This document shows positions 46,385 to 57,816 of a DNA stretch of 64,000 nt, one piece after another. This stretch comes from Asterias rubens (Eukaryota > Echinodermata > Asteroidea > Forcipulatida > Asteriidae), in NCBI RefSeq assembly GCF_902459465.1, contig NC_047078.1:9138333-9202332 (forward strand), given 5' to 3'. Position numbers and translations under genes: made by a program. Position 1 is the stretch's first letter; every line of letters starts with the position of its first letter. The notes below the pieces were generated by a model. That model was given only the letters and a program-made list of their open reading frames with translations, ran no database searches and was not told where the DNA came from.

Positions 46385-47006
46385 AATGCACTGGACACCT
46401 TTGGTAACTGTCAAAGACCTGTATTCTCACTATTGGTGTATCCCAACATATGCATAAAATAACAAATCTGTGTAATTTTGGACTCAATTGGTCATTGCTG
46501 TTGCAAGGGAAAAATGGAAGAGAGAAAAACCCATATTTGTTCCACAAACTTGTGTGCTTTTCTGCCTAATAAAATTAGTCAGCCGAGGTCTTAGAATAAT
46601 TATAACCTCTTTCACAAAAACTACAATACTTCACAGAGAGCCGTTTACAGCTCTCCATTGCTCGTAAGTATGTTGTATGCAAAACAAATAATTAATAACA
46701 AACCTGTGAAAATGTGAGCTCAATAGGTCGTCGAAGTTGCGAGATAATAATGAAAGAAAAAACTTCCTTGTCACATGAAGTTGTGTGCTTTTAGATGGTT
46801 GATTTCGAGACCTCAAATTAATTCTAAACTTGAGGTCTCGAAATCAAAATCGTGGAAAAATACTTCTTTCTCGAAAACTATGTCACTTCAGAGGGAGCCG
46901 TTTCCCACAATGTTTTATACCATCAACCTCTCCCCATTACTCATTACCAAGTAAAGTTTTATGCTAATAATTATTTTGAGTAATAACCAATAGTGTCCAC
47001 TGCCTT
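46385..47006. mobile_element. Two fused family T copies
   Basis: TTAAATGCACTGGACACCTT starts one subtype, whose body runs to about 46680; a second body of the main subtype follows and ends AATAGTGTCCACTGCCTTA. The junction lacks terminal repeats, so they arose by nested insertion or deletion. Confidence 0.7.
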
Positions 47007-47049
47007 ATCATGCAGCAGGTGCATCAATTAATTAAAAATACAACTCATT

Positions 47050-47226
47050 AACTTTGCGCGGGAGACTGTACAATCCGCCGACAGAGGGCGCGATTCCTTT
47101 TTACTTACCTAGTCAGATACCCTAAACCAAATTCAACGCTGAACGTACGGATGAAGTCAAGTTTGATAAATCACGTGCTTCCCTTTCAGAAACGCACGCT
47201 GCTTTGAAACAGAATTTCTCAAAAAA
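47050..47226. promoter_or_regulatory. Possible divergent promoter of SLC6 and POLR1H
   Basis: On - a strong donor CTAG|GTAAGT begins after 47109, as expected for a noncoding first exon of the SLC6 gene. On + the POLR1H start codon follows at 47227. Between them is an E-box CACGTG (about 47172-47177). RNA polymerase I genes are often regulated through such boxes; that is general knowledge. Head-to-head use is inference. Confidence 0.3.
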
Positions 47227-47355
47227 ATGGACGGAGAGGGTCATTTGCTTCTTCGAGAGAATTTTGCCCGCAATGTGGCTCCATTTTACCTTTTTCTGAA
47301 AGTGGAACGGTAGTTATGAAAAGCAAGACATGTCGTTACAAAGTAAATGCAAAAA
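47227..47355 (+). CDS. POLR1H: POLR1H (RPA12) N-terminal zinc-ribbon exon, frame broken
   Basis: POLR1H is the small RNA polymerase I subunit with an N-terminal and a C-terminal zinc ribbon; the latter stimulates RNA cleavage. ATG at 47227 starts MDGEGHLLLREN. The conserved ribbon FCPQCGSILPFSESGTVV then SKTCRYKVNAK is read in the next frame. The shift falls at a run of four T (47262-47265), where one more T would keep one frame. The third zinc ligand is Ser (AGC) instead of Cys (TGC). A donor GTAAGT follows 47355 in phase 1. Either the exon is a pseudogene or the base calls are wrong; the E-box upstream and clean donor favour a real gene locus. Confidence 0.7.
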
Positions 47356-47995
47356 GTAAGTTTGGAATATATTTTGTGTGGAAACCGTGGCTTGTAAAGT
47401 TGTGTGTGATGGCTCCCTTACTTGTGCGTTATTTATAAAAAGGGGGTAGGCGGGGTCGGGACGTGGCCAAGAGGCGGTGGGGGAGGTGGCTGATGATTGC
47501 AATAATTATACATGGACTTTGAATATTATACATTCATGCAAATTCAGCTCAATGACTTCGACTCTGATGATGTAAATGACCTGTGACTGATAATTCGTAG
47601 TTGACAAAAAAAGTTGAATATTTCTTTAATAAAAAAATAAATAGAAAATAGTAGACTAAGTTTCAAATATTAATTTTTGTAATTTACATTATTATATCGG
47701 TCTACTACTACTAGTATTACTCTAGGCCTGTCTGTAGGATTAATGATTGCCTTTTATATCATCCTTTGTAATGAATACATTTTTGGTGGCTCATCCGCTG
47801 TTGTTTGCCATGTTTGGTCATGTTATCTGGTTATTATATAATCATGGAGGTAGAAACCTCCACGATATAATTTATAAAAACAAATATATATAGTTAATAA
47901 AATCAAAATCTTTTTTAGTTGTGGTAAAAAGAATTAAAAGAAATACCCATAATGCCACCATTGCGCAACCACTTTTTAATTCGATATGAAATATT

Positions 47996-48420
47996 GGGTG
48001 CGTTTGACTAACTTCCCTGGTGTGCTCATCCAAGTGGCGTATTTTATTTTTTCCAAGGATGAACGTGGGCAGATAATTACCCCACGTTCATCCTGGAAAA
48101 GTCGCCTATTTCGTTTTCCAGGACGAACGTGTGCAGATGTTTACCCACGCTCCACCTGATAAAAAACCAGACGCATCATCACGTGAGCCTTCCCGTGGTG
48201 AACTCAGTGCACCTCGGGCCAGCCCTAAGAGCCCCGCTTGTGGATAGGGTCACTTGGGGCTGAACCAAGGTGCACTGACGTCACGACGAGAAGGCTCACT
48301 TGATGATGCATCTGGGGTTTTTCCAGGTGGAGCGTGGGTAAACATCTGCACATGTTCGGACTGAAAAAAAAAAAAATATGCCACTTGGATGAGCACAGGG
48401 AAGCTAATCGAACGCACCCA
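47996..48420. mobile_element. MITE family G, long copy
   Basis: GGGTGCGTTTGACTAACTTC and, inverted, GGGTGCGTTCGATTAGCTTC bound 425 bp. A second inverted pair (GTGCTCATCCAAGTGGC) lies inside. Its right part is included in the 352-bp tandem duplication. Confidence 0.85.
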
Positions 48421-49028
48421 TTATAGTATCTAATTTACCTCGATGGATATCCCTTTGTAAAAATGCGTGAAAAAGTGGTGGCGCCATACGGAAAGTTATC
48501 CCCATTGACTGTCCGACTTGTCTTTTTTGGAAATGAATGTTTCAGATTTTCAAATCTTTATGAGGCATGGTCTGTGCTTTGCAACCTGCTGTGCTGGTGC
48601 CGGGCACTCATGATTTCAAAAACAACCGACACATTTTTTCATTTTTTTTTTAAGTTAAAATTACATTCCTTTCTGGAGGTGGAGCGTGGGTAAACATCTG
48701 CACATGTTCGGACTGAAAAAAAAAAAAATATGCCACTTGGATGAGCACAGGGAAGCTAATCGAACGCACCCATTATAGTATCTAATTTACCTCGATGGAT
48801 ATCCCTTTGTAAAAATGCGTGAAAAAGTGGTGGCGCCATACGGAAAGTTATCCCCATTGACTGTCCGACTTGTCTTTTTTGGAAATGAATGTTTCAGATT
48901 TTCAAATCTTTATGAGGCATGGTCTGTGCTTTGCAACCTGCTGTGCTGGTGCCGGGCACTCATGATTTCAAAAACAACCGACACATTTTTTCATTTTTTT
49001 TTTAAGTTAAAATTACATTCCTTTCTGC
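48325..49028. repeat. 352-bp direct tandem duplication
   Basis: 48325-48676 and 48677-49028 are identical or nearly so, including a run of thirteen A and a run of nine T. The encoded frames starting MREKVVAPYGK are identical but look noncoding. Either very recent duplication or an assembly artefact. Confidence 0.93.
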
Positions 49029-49432
49029 CTTTCACAGATTTTCAACAAAATGTAACACTTGTGTAAAGTTTATTAATATTAGTAAAATAAGAAACATGTT
49101 TTTTTTTAGTTTTTTTTTAAAAGGGTTATTTTAAACGACCTCAGCTCAAACAATCTGAATGTCTTGTCTGAATGTCTTGATCAAAATGTTTCATTTATGT
49201 ATTGCGTGTTTGAGCAGTAGAAAAAACAATTGATATTTGACATTTTAAAAAGAATGGCGGCCATCTTGAGAAACCCGGACGCTAAACATGTTTCTTTTTT
49301 TACTCGGCCTTATCAGTGAATTTAATTTCTTTGTATCCGCGGTGACCGCATAATTTATATCACTATCATTAGCACAGACCGCATATTTTTGAATGAATGA
49401 AAAGTCACTTTTTGTCTTTCTTCTCATTACAG

Positions 49433-49543
49433 CTGCATTACATTGTGTGGTCTATCAATAATCATTCATACCTGCGACTCGACTCTCGCAAAAATGTTGA
49501 AGGTCGTCACAAGGTCATCAGCCAGAAAGGCCTAGGATCACTG
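49433..49543 (+). CDS. Candidate linker exon, possibly of POLR1H
   Basis: A block of exactly 37 codons lies between a strong acceptor (TTTCTTCTCATTACAG) and a strong donor (CTG|GTGAGT). It encodes LHYIVWSINNHSYLRLDSRK then NVEGRHKVISQKGLGSL, with no stop. It ends in phase 0, which fits the phase-0 start of every C-ribbon exon downstream. Its size suits the linker between the two ribbons, but I do not recognise the sequence and its start phase does not fit the 47356 donor. It would fit a GTAAAT donor at 47343. It could belong to another gene. Confidence 0.5.
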
Positions 49544-49559
49544 GTGAGTGAAACACTGG

Positions 49560-50100
49560 AGTTTTATCTTAGGAAATGTCCAAATTGTTTAGGTTTATAT
49601 CTTGATAATTACAGGGATGAGATTCTTCCGACCTTTGTCGGAATTCCGACTTATGAAAAACGGCACCTTAACAATAAATTGCCGTCCAGCAGCAGCTGGC
49701 CCTATTTACGGCTTGTGGTCTTCCTGGCATCGCGTATACGTGCAGCAGCAGCTACAGATGTTAAAACTTGTCTCATTCCTCGCTTCGTTTATAGTGGTAC
49801 GGTTCAATAATGTTTGTGTGTAATGCACTTGCTGCTGCAGCAAAACCCAGAGCTCCCAGGGCCCTTAAGCGGGCCCTTGACCCCCGCCGTAAACGAACTT
49901 CGCGCTGGGCGCTCAAGCACACGAAAGATGAAATATTGACATTTCCAATCATTTTCAAAGTGTTTACATACAGAATTGTTCGTACTTTATTGATTGTTTT
50001 ATTGTCTATACTAGTATAACCACCAAAACATTGTGATTTTTCATTTTTAGTTTTAGAGGTTTCACCATTTATAATTAACTCTGAATGAATAAAAAAAGAT
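49560..50100. other. Intron sequence, no gene seen
   Basis: Includes a GC-rich stretch near 49830-49920 with short open frames that look accidental. Confidence 0.4.
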
Positions 50101-50104
50101 GTAC

Positions 50105-51010
50105 AATTAAAATCTGTGAAAAGGGTTCACCACCCACAGGGAAACCTCTGGCCATTTTTAAAATTGGTTTATGAAAAAAAAAAAAAAAAAAAAAGCACAA
50201 AAGATGAAATTTATTAGATGATTTATGTCATATGGTTTCTTTTGAAGAATATAACCCCCAAAATATTTAGGTTCACCGTTTTATGTTATTTCAGGAAAGA
50301 AACAAAAACAAATCAGTGTAAAGGGTTTGCCACCTGTAGGGGAACCTTTGGTCAATTATGAAATTGTTTGAAAGAAAATTGCACAACTTTGTTTTGAATA
50401 AAATGTGGTTTTTATCATTTGGTAAATTTTGAAGAAAAAAAACCCCAAATTCTTTGTTTGTACATTTTAATTTTTTTTCAGAGGTTTTATTCCTATGACA
50501 TCAGTGATAAAGGTTTGCCAACCGTAGGGAAACCTCTGGCCAATGTTTTAACTGTTTAATTGAAAAATTTACAACTCTATTTTAAAAGGTGATTTTTTAT
50601 AATTTCGTAATTTTTGAAAAATTACCTCCCGCCCCCCCAAATTATTTGGTTAGAAATAGTTTGTTTTATTTCAGAGGTTTTATATTTAACTCTTAAGACG
50701 AGCAAAATTCAGTGATATGGGTTCGCAACCTGTAAGGAAACCCCTGGTCAATTTTTTAACTGTGTTTGATTGAAAATTATAAGTCGACATTTGGTAAACT
50801 TTGAAAGATATTGTAAACCCCAAAATATTTTGATATACAAATAGGTTTGTTTTATCTTGGATGTTTTATATTTTACCTTTGAAAACAGAGGAGCAAAAGT
50901 AAGGAAATCTCTGGCCGCGTTTTTTTTAATGTTTGAGAAAAATGCAAACGTAATTTGTTGATCAATCGATATCTTTACCTCGGATGGATTCACTGTACTG
51001 TGACAGGGTT
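50105..51010. repeat. About 190-bp intronic tandem repeat, first block
   Basis: Units share AAAGGGTTCGCCACCCGTAA-like sequence followed by GGAAACCCCTGGCC, and TTTGGTAAATTTTGAA. Copies start near 50114, 50310, 50500, 50712 and 50890. The same unit reappears once or several times in each larger unit of the 51-62 kb array (for example 53314, 53504, 53700, 53908). Confidence 0.85.
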
Positions 51011-51231
51011 TTGCTTCTTTCTGTTTTCTCAGCAAGTAGAACCAGTAGACCTATTTTGCTGAAACTTTCACGGTTTTATTTCATCTTTCTATATTTTGTC
51101 CATTAATCAGTGACAAAAAACAACAACTTATGGCCCTACCTTTTGGCCGCATAATCACAAATTTGTTTTTTCAATGCTTGGTTATTTTTCATCACTTCTT
51201 AATTTCATTTTTGTATCTGGTCTGGTTTCAG

Positions 51232-51341
51232 ATTGACAGGGCATGTGGCAAGTGCGGTCACGATGGACTTCATTTCCACACCAGGCAAACACTATCAGCT
51301 GATAAAGGACAAACCGTCTTCTGTTTCTGCCCATCATGCAA
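51232..51341 (+). CDS. POLR1H: POLR1H C-ribbon exon, copy 1
   Basis: A 110-bp exon between GGTTTCAG and GTAAGT encodes [20 protein letters not shown] and then [17 protein letters not shown]. All four zinc cysteines are present, plus an extra Cys for the usual Tyr. The Arg-Ser-Ala-Asp-Glu tip has become Leu-Ser-Ala-Asp-Lys. The matching terminal exon (51648-51672, HQEIEYS stop) has its acceptor changed from ACAGG to ACAAG, shifting AG by one base and the frame with it. Copy 1 is thus unlikely to give a normal C-terminus. Confidence 0.8.
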
Positions 51342-52205
51342 GTAAGTTAATCACTACTTAAGCCTGTTTCATACTTGCTGCAAATGCAAAGTGAATTTTG
51401 GCGACACAGCCCTGTTTTCTTTGCGATCTACGGTGGACTTTACAAAGAGTTAAGACTAGTCTTATCTCAAGTTAGAACAAGTTACTCGTCTTAACTTAGG
51501 ACTAGCCTAGAGTTTTTAATATCTCCTGGGACTAGTCCTAAGTTAGGACCAGTCCTAACTCTTTGTGAAATAGACCCCAGGATGGTTAGGGTCAAAGGTT
51601 CATTTTTTTATGTAAAAGTAATTTTTATTTATTTTTTTGATTTACAAGCATCAAGAGATTGAGTACTCCTGAAGTGAATCAACATCTTCGGATCGGTCTA
51701 CTCTGAGAGGAATTCAAGGCAAGAGCTCACTGGAACAAGGAGATGAAATCACCACCGACGACGACGACGACCACCACCTGATGCCAGAGAGATGTCTTAC
51801 AGATGAGGAGGCCAATTTTTTAACTGTGTTTCTTAATTGAAAAATGCGCCACTTCATATTAGGTGATTTATCATTTGGTAAGTTTTGAAAAACAAGCCCC
51901 CAAATATTTGGTTTTATATTTTTAACTCTGAAATGAAAGAGCAAAAATTCAGCGACAAAGAGTTCGCCACCCGTAAGTTAACCTATTAAGTTAACCTATT
52001 AACTGGTAAGTTAACCAGTTAACCTATTTTGCTGAAACTTTGACAGTTTTATTTCATCTTTCTATATTTTCTCCATTAATCATTGACCACAAAAAAACAA
52101 CTTATGGCCTTACCTTTTAGGAGTATTATCACAAATTTGTTTTTTCAATGCTTGGTTATTTTTCATCACTTCTTAATTTCATTTTTGTATCTGGTCTGGT
52201 TTCAG

Positions 52206-52315
52206 ATTGACATGGCATGTGCCAAGTGCGGTCACGATGGACTTCATTTCCACACCAGGCAAGCACGATCAGCCGATGAAGGACAAACCGTCTTCTATTT
52301 CTGCCTATCATGCAA
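52206..52315 (+). CDS. POLR1H: POLR1H C-ribbon exon, copy 2 (best preserved)
   Basis: It encodes [20 protein letters not shown] then [17 protein letters not shown] with all zinc cysteines. Only this copy keeps the acidic Asp-Glu of RSADEGQT, which in TFIIS-type ribbons reaches the polymerase active site. Splice sites TTTCAG and GTAAGT are intact. The terminal exon 53007-53031 has a good acceptor (TTTATTTACAG), and splicing gives K HQEIEYS and TGA, like the short tail of animal POLR1H. If the gene is functional, this is the likely expressed 3' end. Confidence 0.85.
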
Positions 52316-54262
52316 GTAAGTTAATCACTACTTAAGCCTGGTTCATATTTCCTGCAAATGCAAAGTAAATTTTGGCGACACAGCCCTGTTTTCTTAGCGA
52401 ATGTTTCAAAGGGGTTGAACACAGTTCAACTGTTGCGAGTTATTCATTGTGAGTTTGTGACAACCAAATTTGCTTCGCATTCGCAAGACGTACATGTATG
52501 AACCTGGCTTTAGGCTTGTAGACCCTTTTAGGTTTATCATACAGTTTCCATAGATTGCACAGGGGTTAGTAGGTACCAGTGAGGGCAGATATGGTTCTTG
52601 TGATTTATTTAGCTTGGTCACTACATATTTGGCTGCACAGGCAGTTTATTCCCAAGGGAGCTGAGTTGGTTTGATGATCAGGGGTAACATTGTTGAAGAG
52701 CCACGAGCGTCACTGAATTACGGATTTCAGTGCTGTAAGAGGATTAGTACAAGCAAAAATTCACTGTTTACATGACATGTGTATACAGCACAATATGGTT
52801 ACAAGTGCAGCAATCAGCAAAACAGAGAAAAACAAAACATGCAATTGGATCTTGAAGGATCTACGGTGGACTTTACAAAGAGTTAAGACTAGTCTTATCT
52901 CAAGTTAGTCCTAACTCTTTGTGAAATCAACCCCAGGATGGTTCGGGTCAAAGGTTCATTTTTTTATGTAAAAGTAATTTTAATTTTGTTATTTTTTTAT
53001 TTACAGGCATCAAGAGATTGAGTACTCCTGAAGAGAATCAACATCTTCGGATCGGTCTACACTGAGAGGAACTCAAGGCAAGAGCTCACTGGAACAAGGA
53101 GATGAAATCACCATCGACAACGACGACCACCACCTGATGCCAGAGAGATGTCTTACTGATGAGGAGGCCGATTTTTTAATTGCCTTTATTAATTGAAAAA
53201 TGCGCCTCTTCATATTAGGTGATTTATCATTTGGTAAGTTTTGAACAAGCCCCCAAATATTTGGATTTATATTTTTAACTCTGAAAACAGACGAAAACAG
53301 AAACAAAAACAAATCGGTGTAAAGGGTTTGCCACCTGTAGGGGAACCTTTGGTCAATTATGAAATTGTTTGAAAGAAAAATGCACAACTTTGTTTTGAAT
53401 AAATGTGGTTTTTATCATTTGGTAAATTTTGAAGAAAAAAAACCCAAAATTCTTTGTTTGTACATTTTAATTTTTTTTCAGAGGTTTTATTCCTATGACA
53501 TCAGTGATAAAGGTTTGCCAACCGTAGGGAAACCTCTGGCAAATGTTTTAACTGTTTAATTGAAAAATTTACAGCTCTATTTTAAAAGGTGATTTTTTAT
53601 AATTTCGTAATTTTTGAAAAATTACCTCCCGCCCCCCCCCAAATTATTTAGATTTATATTTTTAACTCTGAAAACAGAAGAAAACAGAAGAGCAAAAATT
53701 CAGTGACAAAGGGTTCGCCACCTGTAAGGTAATCCCTGGCCAATTTTGTAACTGTGTTTGATTGAAACTGCGCCACTTCAAATTAAAAGTTGACATTTGG
53801 TAAATTTTGAAAAATAACTAAACCCCCCCAAATATTTTGATATACAAATAGGTTTGTTTTATTTCAGAGTTTTTTCTATTTTACCTGTGAACAGAGGAGC
53901 AAAAATCAGTGACAAAGGGTTCGCCACCCGTAAGGAAACCCCTGGCAATTTTTTTTTTTTAATCCCAGGAAAAAGCAAACTTAATTTGTTTATGTATCGA
54001 AATCTTTACCTCAGATGGATTCATCGCTACTGTGACAGGGTTTTGCTTCTTTCTGTTTTCTCAGCAAGTAGAACCAGTAGACCTATTTTGCTGAAACTTT
54101 CACAGTTTTATTTCATCTTTCTATATTTTCTCCATTAATCATTGACAAAAAAACAAACTTATTGCCCTAATTTGTAGGCGTATTATCACAAATTTGTTTT
54201 TTCAATGCTTGGTTATTTTTCATCACTTCTTAATTTCATTTTTGTATCTGGTCTGGTTTCAG

Positions 54263-54371
54263 ATAGACAGGGCATGTGCCAAGTGCGGTCACGATGGACT
54301 TCATTTCCACACCAGGCAAGCACGATCAGCTGATAAAGAACAAACCGTCTTCTATTTCTGCCATCATGCAA
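54263..54371 (+). pseudogene. POLR1H: POLR1H C-ribbon exon, copy 3 (1-nt deletion)
   Basis: The ribbon is intact to TVFYFC; then one C is missing (CTGCCATCATGC), so the fourth zinc Cys is lost and HHAS is read. The tip is SADKE. The terminal exon (homologous base 55102) has lost its acceptor (ACAG to ACTT) and has a 3-bp loss before the stop. Doubly damaged. Confidence 0.85.
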
Positions 54372-55936
54372 GTAAGTTAATCACTACTTAAGCCTGGTTA
54401 ATACATTCTGCAAATGCAACGTGAATTTTGGCGACACAGCCCTATTTTCTTAGCGAATGTTGCGAAGGGGTTGAACACAGTTCAACTGTTGCGAGTTATT
54501 CATTGCGAGTTCGTGACAACAAAATTTGCTTCACATTCGCAGGAAGTATGAACCGGCGTAAGACCCTTTTAGGTTTATGATACAGTTTCCATGGTTCTTG
54601 TGATTTATTTAGCTTGGTCACTACATATTTGGCTGCACAGGCAGTTTATTCCCAAGGGAGCTGAGTTGGTTTGATGAATGAAATAAATGGCCTAGTGATC
54701 AGGGGTAACATTGTTGAAGAGCCATGAGCGTCACTGAATTACGGATTTCAGTGCTATAAGAGAATTTTTACAAGCAGAAACTCATGTTTACATGACATGT
54801 GTATACAGCACAATATGGTTACAAATGCAGCAATCGGCAAAACAGAAACAATCAGAACATGCAATTGGATCTTGAATGATCTACGGTGGACTTTACAAAG
54901 AGTTAAGACTAGTCTTATCTCAAGTTAGGACAAGTTACTCGTCTAACTTAGGACTAGCCTTAAGTTTTTAATATCTCCTGGGACTAGTCCTAAGTTAGGA
55001 CCAGTCCTAACTCTTTGTGAAATCAACCCCAGGATGGTTAGGGTCAAAGGTTTTTTTCTTTATGTAAAAGTAATTTTATTTATTTTATCTTTTATTTACT
55101 TGCATCAAGAGATTGAGTACTGAAGAGAATCAACATCTTCGGATCGGTCTACACTGAGTGAAACTCAAGGCAAGAGCTCACTGAAACAAGGAGTAGAAAT
55201 CACCACCGATGACGATGACAACGATGAGGACCTGATGCCAGAGAGATGTCTTACTGATGAGGAGGTGGATTTTTTAATTGCCTTTATTAATTGAAAAATG
55301 CGCCACTTCATACTCGGTGATTTATCATTTGGTAAGTTTTGAAGAAGCCCCCAAATGTTTGGATTTATATTTTTACTCTGAAAACAGAAGAGCAAAAATA
55401 TAGTGACAAAGGGTTCGCCACCCGTAAGGAAACCCCTGGCCAATTTTGTAACTGTGTTTGATTGAAGACTGCGCCACTTCAAACTAAAAGTTGACATTTG
55501 GTAAATTTTGAAAAGTAACTGAACCCCCCAAATATTTTGATATACAAATAGCTTCGTTTTATTTCAGAGTTTGTTCTATTTTACCTGTGAAAACAGAGGA
55601 GCAAAAATCAATGAACCCCTGGCAATTTTTTGTTTAATGTTAGGAAAAAGCAAACTTAATTTGTTGATGTATCGAAATCTTTACCTCGGATGGATTCATA
55701 GCTACTGTGACAAGGTTTGGCTTCTTTCTGTTTTCTCAGCAAGTAGATTCAGTAGACCTATTTTGCTGAAACTTTCACAGTTTTATTTCATCTTTCTATA
55801 TTTTCTCCATTAATCATTGACAAAAAAACAAGCTTATGGCCCTAATTTTTAGCATATTATCACAAATTTGTTTTTTCAATGCTTGGTTATTTTTCATCAC
55901 TTCTTAATTTCATTTTTGTATCTGCTCTGGTTTCAG

Positions 55937-56046
55937 ATTGACAGGGCATGTGCCAAGTGCGGTCACAATGGACTTCATTTCCACACCAGGCAAGCACGAT
56001 CAGCTGATAAAGAACAAACCGTCTTCTATTTCTGCCCATTATGCAA
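55937..56046 (+). CDS. POLR1H: POLR1H C-ribbon exon, copy 4 (open)
   Basis: Open exon with four cysteines: [20 protein letters not shown] then [17 protein letters not shown]. The acidic pair reads Asp-Lys. Splice sites are intact. Terminal exon 56830-56854 is intact (TTTACAG acceptor, HQEIEYS stop). It could give a complete C-ribbon differing from copy 2 at the tip. Confidence 0.82.
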
Positions 56047-57707
56047 GTAAGTTAATCACTATTAAGCCTGGTTCATACTTTCTGCAAATGCAACGTGAAT
56101 TTTGGCGACACAGCCCTGTTTTCTTAGTGAATGTTTCAAAGGGGTTGAACACAGTTCAACTGTTGCGAGTTATTCATTGTGAGTTTGTGACAACCAAATT
56201 TGCTTCGCATTCGCAGGAAGTATGAACCTGGCTTTAGGCTTGTAGACCCTTTTAGGTTTATCATACAGTTTCCATAGATTGCACAGGGGTTAGTAGGTAC
56301 CTGTGAGGGCAGAGATGGTTCTTGTGATTTATTTAGCTTGGTCACTACATATTTGGCTGCACAGGCAGTTTATTCCCAAGGGAGCTGAGTTGGTTTGATG
56401 AATGAAATAAATGGCCTAGTGATCAGGGGTAACATTGTTGAAGAGCCACGAGCGTCACTGAATTACGGATTTCAGTGCTATAAGAGGATTAGTACAAGCA
56501 GAAATTCACTGTTTACATGACATGTGAATACAGCACAATATGGTTACAAATGCAGCAATCAGCAAAACAGAAACAAACAAAACATGCAATTTGATCTTGA
56601 AGGATCTACGGTGGACTTTACAAAGAGTTAAGACTAGTCTTATCTCAAGTTAGGACAAGTTACTCGTCTAACTTAGGACTAGCCTTAAGTTTTTAATATC
56701 TCCTGGGACTAGTCCTAAGTTAGGACCAGTCCTAACTCTTTGTGAAATCAACCCCAGGATGGTTAGGGTCAAAGGTTTTTTTTATTTTTATGTAAAAGTA
56801 ATTTTATTTTTTTTATTTTTTATTTACAGGCATCAAGAGATTGAGTACTCCTGAAGAGAATCAACATCTTCGGATCGGTCTACACTGAGAGGAACTCAAA
56901 GCAAGAACTCACTGGAACAAGGAGTAGAAATCACCACCGACGACGATGACAACGTCGACCAGCCGACGATGACCTGATGCCAGAGAGATGTCTTACTGAT
57001 GAGGAGGCCGATTTTTTAATTGCCTTTATTGAATGAAAAATGTGCCACTTCATATTAGGTGATTTATCAAATGGTAAGTTTTGAACAAGCCCCCAAATAT
57101 TTGGATTTATATTTTGAACTCTGAAAACAAAAGAGCACAAATTCAGTGACAAAGGGTTCGCCACCCGTAGGGAAACCCCTGGCCAATTTTTTAACTGTGT
57201 TTGATTGAAAATTGCACCACTTCAAATTGAAAGTTGACATTTGGTAAATTTTGAAAAATAACTAAACCCCCCCCAAATATTTTGATATACAAATAGGTTC
57301 GTTTTATTTCAGAGTTTTCTCTGATTTACCTGTGAAAACAGAGGAGCAAAAATCAATGACAAAGGGTTCGCCAGTCGTAAGGAAATCCCTGGAATTTTTT
57401 TTTTTAATGCTATAAAAAAGCAATCTTAATTTATAGATGTATCAAAATCTTTACCTCAGATGGATTCATCGCTACTGTGACAGGGTTTTGCTTCTTTCTG
57501 TTTTCTCAGCAAGTAGAACCAGTAGACCTATTTTGCTGAAACTTTCACAGTTTTATTTCATCTTTCTATATTTTCTCCATTAATCATTGACAAAAAAACA
57601 AACTTATTGCCCTAATTTGTAGGCGTATTATCACAAATTTGTTTTTTCAATGCTTGGTTATTTTTCATCACTTCTTAATTTCATTTTTGTATCTGGTCTG
57701 GTTTCAG

Positions 57708-57816
57708 ATAGACAGGGCATGTGCCAAGTGCGGTCACGATGGACTTCATTTCCACACCAGGCAAGCACGATCAGCTGATAAAGAACAAACCGTCTTCTAT
57801 TTCTGCCATCATGCAA
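57708..57816 (+). pseudogene. POLR1H: POLR1H C-ribbon exon, copy 5 (1-nt deletion)
   Basis: Same deletion as copy 3 after FYFC, so it arose by duplication of a unit already carrying it. Joined to its intact terminal exon (58544-58568 region) the shifted frame stays open for about 18 more codons (IKRLSTPEENQHLRIGLH) before a stop. Confidence 0.85.

Noticed and set aside
48463-49066. Twin 70-codon frames starting MREKVVAPYGK
   Set aside because: They are identical only because of the 352-bp duplication; ends run into poly-T and no homology is visible.
49810-50019. Ala/Arg-rich frame of 69 codons (ALKRALDPRRKRTSRW)
   Set aside because: GC-rich stretch inside an intron with no splice sites or matches; likely chance.
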